NCBI GenBank assembly: GCA_002493905.1
Contig: DLAJ01000026.1
Span: 124,123-152,365 of the forward strand
DNA from: Lachnospiraceae bacterium UBA7050
GTDB taxonomy: Bacteria; Bacillota; Clostridia; Lachnospirales; Lachnospiraceae
Direction: 5' to 3'
DNA: 28,243 nucleotides
A program made the translations under genes and the position numbers. The number at the start of each line of letters is the position of its first letter. Position 1 is the first letter of the stretch. The notes beneath the pieces were generated by a model, which ran no database searches, was not told the origin of the DNA, and saw nothing but the letters and a program-made list of their open reading frames with translations. Below are positions 22,327 to 28,243 of the stretch, piece by piece.

Positions 22327-22355
22327 TTGACCAGCTGACTTTGGTATTATACAAT
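22327..22355 (+). promoter_or_regulatory. promoter of the two-component operon
   Basis: TTGACC (22327-22332), a 17-bp spacer and TACAAT (22350-22355) are each one base from consensus. The start codon is 40 nt downstream. Immediately upstream is the octamer GTTGTATT twice in tandem (22310-22325) plus a partial copy, a possible regulator site that also lies in the leader of the divergent redox operon. Confidence 0.75.
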
Positions 22356-22394
22356 ATAGGTTGTAAAATTATTGTTAAGAAGCAGGAGAACATT

Positions 22395-23075
22395 TTGAGA
22401 TTATTAATTGTTGAGGATGAGAAACAAATATGTGATATGGTTGCAAAGAGTCTGTATGCTGCCGGTTATGAGGTGGATACCTGTTATGATGGGAAAGAGG
22501 CTCTTGAATGTATACTGTCGGAGAATTATGATCTGATAGTTTTGGATTTGAATCTGCCGGGGATGGATGGCATGGAGCTTCTTAAGGAGCTTAGAAAATA
22601 CAATGATGAAACTAAGGTTTTGATATTATCTGCAAGAGGTCAGATTGCTGATAAGGTAGAGGGACTGGATGCAGGAGCAAATGATTACATGGAAAAACCA
22701 TTCCATCTGCAGGAGCTTGAGGCACGTATCAGAAGCCTGACAAGAAGGAAATTTGTACAGAATGATATATGTCTTAAATGCGGAGAAATAAAGTTTGATA
22801 CGATTAAACGCGAGGCATATGCAAAGGAAGAGCCGGTTCCACTGACAAGAAAAGAGAAGGGTATTTTGGAATATTTACTTATCAATATAAGCAGACCGGT
22901 GAGTCAGGAGGAGCTGATAGAGCATGTGTGGGATGCCACGGCAGACAGCTTTAGCGGAGCAATCAGGGTACATATGTCTTCACTTAGAAAAAAGCTTAAG
23001 GCGAAGCTGGGATATGATCCCATTCAGAACAAGGTAGGTGAAGGCTATAAAATACGGGAGGAGTCTGACAGATGA
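22395..23075 (+). CDS. OmpR/PhoB-family response regulator
   Basis: A 226-aa two-component regulator. Start is TTG at 22395: GGAG stands 6 nt before it and the protein then begins MRLLIVEDE, as in the family; in-frame ATGs lie only far upstream in the promoter. The receiver domain (1-~115) has the phospho-Asp51 (LIVLDLNLPGMDG), acidic pair VEDE, Thr/Ser at LSARG and Lys101 (MEKPF). A winged-helix domain (130-225: LTRKEKGILEYLLIN...SQEELIEHVW...IRVHMSSLRKKL...GEGYKI) follows. Its gene is divergent from the redox cassette, the obvious candidate target, and overlaps the kinase gene by ATGA. Confidence 0.94.
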   Translation: MRLLIVEDEKQICDMVAKSLYAAGYEVDTCYDGKEALECILSENYDLIVLDLNLPGMDGMELLKELRKYNDETKVLILSARGQIADKVEGLDAGANDYMEKPFHLQELEARIRSLTRRKFVQNDICLKCGEIKFDTIKREAYAKEEPVPLTRKEKGILEYLLINISRPVSQEELIEHVWDATADSFSGAIRVHMSSLRKKLKAKLGYDPIQNKVGEGYKIREESDR

Positions 23076-24229
23076 AAAGAATGTCGCTGCAGTGGAGACT
23101 TACGTGCATTACTACATTGTGTATTGCTATTATATGTGGCTGCCTGACTATGTTTGTCTATAAAAATGGTGTGCATTACATCGATTCTCTGCAGGATGCG
23201 GTAGAGTCACAGGGGGATGAAAAAGGAAACAAATCAGATGAAATATATATCAGCATACCGGACGATAAGTGGGATGAGTTTGCGGATGAATTTTCGTTTC
23301 AGGTGTACAATAATAAGGCCGACTATAAAAGAAACAGTCTGATAATCACGGTTTTGCTGGCGCTTTTGGGAGGTGTCGTCACTTATTTTATAAGCGGGCA
23401 TGCACTCAGACCAATCAGGGAGTTTTCAGATAAAATTGAAGAGGTACAGGCTCAGAATCTGTCTGATTCAAGAATAGAGGAAAACAATGTTAAGGAACTG
23501 AACCAGCTGGGTATTTCTTATAATAAGATGCTTGAGCGTCTGTCGGAAGCATTTGAGATACAGAGACAGTTTACTGCAAATGCAGCACATGAGCTGCGTA
23601 CTCCATTAGCGTTAATGCAGGTACAGCTTGATTTATATAATTCTGCCTCTCACCTGGGAAATGATGCAGACACTTTGCAGACCATAAAAATGGTTACGGA
23701 ACAAAATGATAAATTAAACAGGATGGTAAAGACTCTTCTTGACATGAGTGAGCTTCAGACGTTGGGAAGGGATGATAAAATTATATTGGATGCTATTGTT
23801 GAAGAGGTTTTGGCAGACCTTGAGCCTCTTGCCGTGGAAAAGAATATAAAGCTGATTGGAAAATGTGAGGATTCCACTATGATAGGCAGTGATATCCTTA
23901 TTTACAGGCTTGTATACAATCTGGTTGAGAATGCCATCAAATATAATCATCCGCTCGGACAGGTTACAGTAACCGCATATCAGAGAAACAAGCATGTTTA
24001 TCTGTCTGTAGAAGATACGGGAAGCGGAATACCAAAGGAGCTTAGGGAGAGAGTGTTTGAGCCATTCTTCCGTGTGGATAAATCCAGAAGCCGGGAGCTG
24101 GGTGGCGTAGGGCTAGGTCTTGCTTTTGTCCGTGAAATCGTTAGAGTACATGATGGCAGTATTTGTATCAAATCAGGCAAGACTGGGGGAACGATTTTCG
24201 AGGTGACTTTTGCACAGCATTCAATGTAG
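23072..24229 (+). CDS. sensor histidine kinase
   Basis: A 385-aa membrane kinase, cognate to the preceding regulator. Two membrane helices (~10-30 and ~89-108) enclose a short extracytoplasmic region of about 58 acidic residues. A HAMP-like linker follows (RPIREFSDKIEEVQ). The HisKA domain has the phospho-acceptor His173 in FTANAAHELRTPLAL. The ATPase domain shows the N box NLVENAIKYN, G1 EDTGSGIP, F box FEPFFRVD and G2 GGVGLGLAFVREI. The small outside domain has no cysteines, so a thiol signal would have to be sensed in the membrane or through a partner. Confidence 0.94.
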   Translation: MKRMSLQWRLTCITTLCIAIICGCLTMFVYKNGVHYIDSLQDAVESQGDEKGNKSDEIYISIPDDKWDEFADEFSFQVYNNKADYKRNSLIITVLLALLGGVVTYFISGHALRPIREFSDKIEEVQAQNLSDSRIEENNVKELNQLGISYNKMLERLSEAFEIQRQFTANAAHELRTPLALMQVQLDLYNSASHLGNDADTLQTIKMVTEQNDKLNRMVKTLLDMSELQTLGRDDKIILDAIVEEVLADLEPLAVEKNIKLIGKCEDSTMIGSDILIYRLVYNLVENAIKYNHPLGQVTVTAYQRNKHVYLSVEDTGSGIPKELRERVFEPFFRVDKSRSRELGGVGLGLAFVREIVRVHDGSICIKSGKTGGTIFEVTFAQHSM

Positions 24230-24306
24230 CGTTCCATTTTACACATTTGTCAACGCTATTAAAACAGATTTGCTAAATGAGAAAAATAGAATAATTTGTT
24301 ATTTGA

Positions 24307-24327
24307 CTGAGAATAATTTCTTCTCAG
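24307..24327. terminator. candidate terminator after the kinase gene
   Basis: CTGAGAA, a 7-nt loop and TTCTCAG form a perfect stem 78 nt after the kinase stop, between convergent genes. The following sequence has only a short T-run on either strand, so the call is tentative. Confidence 0.4.
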
Positions 24328-24339
24328 CGTTTCCGACAA

Positions 24340-24849
24340 CTATTTTCTTTCCTTTGACACCTTCTCACTTATTCTCTGATAGATTTCCTTTGTCTCTGCG
24401 TCATTTTCCCCATTTACAACTAATATTTTTCCATCTATGTTCACGACAACATATGAATGGCAGGAGGCATGAGTGTAGCGGATATAATCTCCGAAGATAT
24501 CGTTTTTGAAGTTTCCCATAGCATACTTCAGGTTTCCAAAACCATTAGTTCTGTAATCATTATCGTTCTGCAATACATTTTCTTCATAAGAAATGCTGTC
24601 AATTTGCGAATACTCCCCTGTATAATCATTCCATCCTTTTGCTTCAATGTTAAAATCACGATCATTACAACGAATCTGAATGCTTCCCCAAAACAAAGTC
24701 CATATAGTAAACACAATAGCGGAAATTGCGATGATCAGATATATCACACTTTTTTTTGTATTATACTGAATTTTTAAGCCTTCTCCGGTTGCCAGCTTTT
24801 TCTTATAAAAAAGGTAGGAGTAGAGAATGCTAATGATTGCAGCTGCCAT
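24340..24849 (-). CDS. hypothetical membrane protein with PH-like C-terminus
   Basis: A 169-aa protein. Hydrophobic segments lie at 1-15 and ~35-55 (VIYLIIAISAIVFTIWTLFW), with a short basic loop between. The soluble part (57-169) is beta-rich with a final amphipathic helix (NGENDAETKEIYQRISEKV). The strand pattern 'IDSISYEE...YVVVNIDGKILVVNGE' is that of the PH-like membrane-associated proteins common in Clostridia. Function unknown. AGGAG lies 8 nt before ATG. It is AT-rich like the neighbouring kinase gene and convergent with it. Confidence 0.7.
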   Translation of the reverse strand: MAAAIISILYSYLFYKKKLATGEGLKIQYNTKKSVIYLIIAISAIVFTIWTLFWGSIQIRCNDRDFNIEAKGWNDYTGEYSQIDSISYEENVLQNDNDYRTNGFGNLKYAMGNFKNDIFGDYIRYTHASCHSYVVVNIDGKILVVNGENDAETKEIYQRISEKVSKERK

Positions 24850-24879
24850 ATGATCAGCTCCTATTAGGAAAACACGGTT

Positions 24880-25410
24880 TTAAGGGCTTTTCATGCTTTG
24901 GCGGGGGTCAACCCACCTCGGCGGTATCGGTGGTGTTGATTTCAATGTACTCAGCAATCTTGCGGACTCGTCCGCGAACTTGAAATGAACGCTTATATTG
25001 CCGTTTTCGTAAACCTTGATATACACGCTGACATTCTCCCGGCGCGGCTGGTAGATTGCCATGCGGACGGCGTCAATGTCATAGATGCCGTCAAACAGTT
25101 CCAGTGCGCCCAGGGCATACAGCATCATCTGCGGGTTGCCCTCTGCGGAAACCTCCACACCCTTGCCGTGCTTGTAGTCGATGATATACAGCGTCCCGTC
25201 TGCAATGATCACGCAGTCGCCGGTGCCGAAACCCTCCTCCACATACCGGGAGAAATCCAGCCGCTGCTCGATCAGCACCACAGGTGATACAATCCCCATA
25301 TACCGGCTAAAGCCCCGTGTCCTGGTACAATCGTGAAGAATCACATTCAGGGCAGCTTTATCTTTTGTAGAAGGTTGCTCTTTCTTTCTGCCCTGAATAT
25401 GATACTTCAC
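24880..25410 (-). pseudogene. relic ORF with DUF2800 (phage/ICE nuclease-like) core
   Basis: A GTG-started 176-aa ORF. Residues ~45-130 (VLIEQRLDFSRYVEEGFGTGD..., ADGTLYIIDYKHGKG, NPQMMLYALGALELFDG, IYQPRRENVSVY) match the core of DUF2800, a PD-(D/E)XK nuclease-like protein of ~380 aa found in phages and integrative elements. Both the usual N-terminal part and the long C-terminus are missing. After ENVSVY the text changes to KVYENGNISVHFKFADE, which resembles the tail of large serine recombinases. The ORF therefore seems to fuse two relics through a deletion. The base composition is richer in GC than the flanking AT-rich genes. No function is expected. Confidence 0.7.
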
Positions 25411-25444
25411 TTAGGTATTATAGCATATTGTTGCAAGTCTATTC

Positions 25445-26362
25445 TTACAATTCCATCAGAAAATGTTCATGCAGCGCACGTTTCACCTGATCGAAATTAC
25501 CTCGCTCCGGACATTGGATGGAAACAACCAATCCCTTCTCTGGGAGAATCGTTGTAATCTGTCCGAATGCGCCATCAGCACGATAGGATCCTGGATATGG
25601 ACTGATCCAGAACTGATAGCCATATCCTACATGCCAAAGATCTGCAGATGGCTCGAAGGTAAATTTCGGGGTGGACACCTCCTGCACCCAGTCCCTGCTG
25701 ACAATCTGCTCGCCCTTCCAGTTACCCTCAGCCAGATAGAGCTGTCCCAGTTTCATCATCTCGGTACAAGTCAGATACATACCTCCGCCGCCATTCGGAT
25801 GTCCCTGTGGATCATGCTCCCAGAGCGGCCATCCCATATCAAGGGGCTGGAATACCTTCTCATACAGATACTCTCCCATCCGCTTGCCAACGGCCCGTTC
25901 TACCATATGAGCAGCCAGAATACTGTCGGCAGAGGAATAGCAGAATGCACTGCCTGGCTCCACAGGAACCGGCTGTGCCATCATATATTTCTCATAATCC
26001 GGTGCGCCGACGCCCGGACGTCTGTCCGCATTCATCAGAAGTGCCTTACCAAAGCCACTGGACATGCAGAGCAGATGTTTCAACTGAATCTTCTCCAAAT
26101 TTGGATCCGGATTTGAAGGAAGTTTATCTTTAAACACTTCCGCCACATGATCTTCCAGGCTTAGTTTTCCCTCTTCCATTGCGAGTCCAACTGCTGTTAC
26201 CGTAAAACTCTTGGTATGTGAATAAATATTTCTCGGTGCATTTGCTGCGTAGTGCATCTCACAGAGTACCTTGTTCTCATCTCCGACACTGATAGCTTCC
26301 AGCGGCAGATTGTGGCTGCTGGCATAACGATGAAATTCCAAAAACTTCTCTTCCAGTAACAT
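25445..26362 (-). CDS. beta-lactamase-family serine hydrolase
   Basis: A 305-aa class C beta-lactamase/penicillin-binding-protein-like esterase. The nucleophile motif SxxK is SHTK (Ser48, Lys51), the second motif is YSS (Tyr142) and the third is near DGAFGQ. There is no signal peptide, so it is probably cytoplasmic and acts as an esterase or amidase rather than an antibiotic resistance enzyme. GAGG lies about 6 nt before ATG. It is 106 nt downstream of the DUF2961/GH172 gene in the same direction, suggesting joint work on an acylated or decorated glycan, which is inference. Confidence 0.88.
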   Translation of the reverse strand: MLLEEKFLEFHRYASSHNLPLEAISVGDENKVLCEMHYAANAPRNIYSHTKSFTVTAVGLAMEEGKLSLEDHVAEVFKDKLPSNPDPNLEKIQLKHLLCMSSGFGKALLMNADRRPGVGAPDYEKYMMAQPVPVEPGSAFCYSSADSILAAHMVERAVGKRMGEYLYEKVFQPLDMGWPLWEHDPQGHPNGGGGMYLTCTEMMKLGQLYLAEGNWKGEQIVSRDWVQEVSTPKFTFEPSADLWHVGYGYQFWISPYPGSYRADGAFGQITTILPEKGLVVSIQCPERGNFDQVKRALHEHFLMEL

Positions 26363-26468
26363 AATACCTCTATCCTTTCCGGCAAATCTCTGATGTCAGT
26401 CCGATATAACCGATGCGACGTGTCGCAAGGTTAAAACCAATCTATCTGACATCTCCAATCTGGTTCTA

Positions 26469-27497
26469 TTATCTCATACACATCTCTGCATCTGTCGGCA
26501 GTGGCATCAGCGGTGCGGACGGCAGGGTCTGATACCAATAAGCAACACTGGTGTAATCATCGTAACGCGGTCCGGTCCAGCCCATGTTGTCGAGTGTCAT
26601 ACGAAACTTATTCTCAAAACGGATCGGGTCTGCAATATGGAAATGATACAGCAGGAATCTCTGCTGTCCGTTATAGAATTCCCGGTTGTCTCCATAGATT
26701 GCATACATGCCGGTATATAAGCCGCTGAAGGTCTGATAGCTCTTGATGATGATGTCATTTCCAAATCCATAGGAACCGCCGAAGTAGTCTTCAGTTCCGG
26801 TATAGTGGATAGACGGATACGGATCATCGTCCAGATACATGCGGGCTTCGCCTTCTACCCAACAGGTATTGTTGCCATTCATACCAGTTGCCAGAGTCAC
26901 ACCAACAAATTGTCCCCTGCCTTCGATTCCGTCAACGATTGTGTAGGTACGACCCTTCTGAACCGGGTGCTCTTGGCGATAGGTGGCATGGAAATAACCA
27001 GCCTCCGCCGGAATCTCCTGATAAGCTCCGGTGATAATATAATAGAGATTTTCATCCTTGTCACCACGGTTTTCCATCGTGATCCGAGCTCTCTTATGGA
27101 ACGGCATCTCAAAATAGCTGTTATAGCCGCGACCAGGAGCTACCAGCATCATGGCAGAATTCAACACCGGATATTTGCCATCCCGGTCCACGAAATTTTC
27201 ATCATAGGCACATCCGAAGAATGCAGAGAGCGGAGCTTCCACAGACGGATATTCCTGATCATCCCAATACATGCGAATGATAAAATGGTGCCCGACATAT
27301 CCGGTAAACCACATATGCTGGATCACACCCGGTCCTGCAGCATCTACCAGAGTTACGGTTTCCCCTGCAGGAATCGTCACGGTCGGACGAAGCTTGGTGC
27401 AGTCACCGCCCCGGGAACCACCTGCGCGTACACCGGTTGGATTCTCTGCGGAAAATGCAAACGTTTTGGAGTTCTGGATCATACAATAGTTGTTCAT
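26469..27497 (-). CDS. DUF2961 protein (GH172 family glycosidase)
   Basis: A 342-aa protein lacking a signal peptide. The ATG at 27497 is chosen over one seven codons upstream because AGAGGAG stands 6 nt before it. The N-terminal jelly-roll-like text includes ENPTGVRAGGSRGGDCTKLRP, IQHMWFTG and MYWDD. The hallmark GTEDYFGGSYGF and TFSGLYTGMYAI segments lie in the C-terminal half. Characterised GH172 members act on difructose dianhydride, fructofuranosides or D-arabinofuranans. It likely degrades an imported oligosaccharide, possibly with the adjacent serine hydrolase. No transporter lies in the window, so the substrate route is not seen. Confidence 0.88.
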   Translation of the reverse strand: MNNYCMIQNSKTFAFSAENPTGVRAGGSRGGDCTKLRPTVTIPAGETVTLVDAAGPGVIQHMWFTGYVGHHFIIRMYWDDQEYPSVEAPLSAFFGCAYDENFVDRDGKYPVLNSAMMLVAPGRGYNSYFEMPFHKRARITMENRGDKDENLYYIITGAYQEIPAEAGYFHATYRQEHPVQKGRTYTIVDGIEGRGQFVGVTLATGMNGNNTCWVEGEARMYLDDDPYPSIHYTGTEDYFGGSYGFGNDIIIKSYQTFSGLYTGMYAIYGDNREFYNGQQRFLLYHFHIADPIRFENKFRMTLDNMGWTGPRYDDYTSVAYWYQTLPSAPLMPLPTDAEMCMR

Positions 27498-27610
27498 ATT
27501 CTTCTCCTCTCTGATCAAACCTGGATCATCTGAAATTATTGCTTACTACGCTATCGCGTTTCTCTATTCACTATAACATTTATCTCCCATGAAGTGACGG
27601 AATTACAGAA

Positions 27611-27849
27611 TCATTCCGTCTGCGCCTTCTCATTTTCTTCCCGGATAATCTCCTTTAATTCTTTTCGCATCACATCCAGTGGAGCCTTCTGTCCGGTCCA
27701 TAATTCGATCTGAGCAGCCCTCTGGAACTGGACATACCAAGACCATTCAGGATTTTGCAGCCCTTCTTCTCAGCATTTTTCAGGAATGCGGTCTTGGACG
27801 GGTTGTAGCAGGAATCAAAATAAAACTGTCCTGGCCTGATTAGTTCAAA
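27611..27849 (-). pseudogene. aroE: 3' fragment of shikimate dehydrogenase, frameshifted
   Basis: One frame encodes FELIRPGQFYFDSCYNPSKTAF followed by LKNAEKKGCKILNGLGM, the C-terminal third of AroE (PGQxxxDxxYNPxxTxFLxxAxxxGCKxxNGLGM). The text then continues one frame over as YVQFQRAAQIELWTG and QKAPLDVMRKEL, ending at TGA 27611-27613. A small indel near 27740 separates the two parts. The N-terminal two thirds (substrate and NADP domains) are absent upstream, so this is a relic. It lies 113 nt from the DUF2961 start, in the same direction. Confidence 0.8.
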
Positions 27850-27946
27850 TCTTTGTATATGGGTTTTTGTATTGCCCGTGGTTTTGTGTTCTGTCACCGT
27901 ATTGAAGGTTTTTCGGCCTTCTTAAGTGACTCCCTTGTAATCTTTT

Positions 27947-28126
27947 TCATATCAAGGAATGGCAGCCCGGATGATGCGTCTGCTCGACAATCTCCAATAC
28001 AAGGCCGCCATCAATCGGCATATTCATCATGACGCATATAAGGTACTGGCGGTTCTCATCCCCGATAGCGTTCAGCAGCTTCCGGCATTGTTTAAATTCC
28101 GCCTCCAGTTTATGGACCTCCTTTAT
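27947..28126 (-). pseudogene. broken N-terminus of an ArsR-type helix-turn-helix regulator
   Basis: Sixty codons read KEVHKLEAEFKQCRKLL then NAIGDENRQYLICVMMNM and DGGLVLEIVEQTHH before a stop. 'LLNAIGDENRQ.LI' and 'EI.EQTHxSRxAxxHH' are the start and recognition helix of ArsR-like proteins. A neighbouring frame supplies IRAAIP at the recognition helix, so a small deletion broke the gene there. The presumed start codon is ATA (28124-28126) after GGAGG-like sequence. No wing or dimer region remains. The remaining ~115 nt to the window end show no gene. Confidence 0.6.
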
Positions 28127-28243
28127 TCAAGCGCTTAAACTGATTATACCATAAATCTATGAACAAAGTTTATCTGTAAAGAAAATTGATACAGAGTTTT
28201 TCAAAATCGGTCCATCTGCTCAGGAGTTTGACACTTCCTCTTA

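Noticed and set aside
1..28243. tRNA or rRNA genes
   Set aside because: No cloverleaf-like CCA-ended segments or rRNA stretches were noticed on reading; a covariance search was not possible.

Overview
The window looks like chromosome from a gut-type Clostridia, most likely Lachnospiraceae. The grounds are a bacterial-type GlnRS, a GTG-started DUF2225 protein, a YfbK-like VWA lipoprotein, a DUF6061 protein, a CD1871A-type CXXC mini-protein and strong AGGAGG-type ribosome binding sites. The assignment rests on protein recognition only; no rRNA or tRNA gene was seen.

Layout. (1) 1-1557, AT-rich: a small lipoprotein gene preceded by a secreted zinc metallopeptidase gene broken by two in-frame stop codons. 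(2) 1558-10234, minus strand, GC-richer: a run of five genes read GGDEF-EAL protein, DHH phosphoesterase, glnS, DUF2225 protein, MocR/PdxR regulator. The first pair could carry out c-di-GMP to pGpG to GMP. A 43-bp tandem repeat spans the stop codon of the first gene and fills the gap to the second. (3) 10419-11780: a TetR regulator and CPBP protease, coupled by TGATG, behind a consensus promoter with a perfect palindrome. (4) 11953-15116: a VWA/YfbK lipoprotein, an AlkA-like DNA glycosylase and a tyrosine phosphatase. (5) 15459-17275, plus strand: an XRE-methyltransferase fusion, then purC with a perfect terminator. (6) 17312-19079, minus strand: a sigma-70-family factor with a long repeat-bearing linker, overlapping its probable membrane anti-sigma factor.

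(7) 19100-24850 is AT-rich and looks acquired. It holds a Phd/YefM antitoxin followed by a 53-aa chimeric remnant where the toxin should be. Next comes a 324-bp intergenic stretch with interleaved inverted repeats, then a DUF6061 gene. After that is a compact redox cassette: a 47-aa CXXC membrane protein, a polytopic polyferredoxin and a TlpA-like lipoprotein. It is divergent from an OmpR-type response regulator and histidine kinase. A PH-like membrane protein closes the block.

(8) 24880-28243: a relic ORF with a DUF2800 phage/ICE core, a serine hydrolase with a DUF2961/GH172 glycosidase, then a graveyard with a frameshifted aroE 3' fragment and a broken ArsR-type helix-turn-helix fragment.

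The best candidate for an under-described system is the divergent redox cassette and two-component pair at 20326-24229. Each of its three redox proteins carries closely spaced cysteine motifs, as expected of a chain passing electrons across the membrane to a lipid-anchored thioredoxin. Next in interest are the EAL-DHH pair and the repeat-rich intergenic site at 19769-19948.
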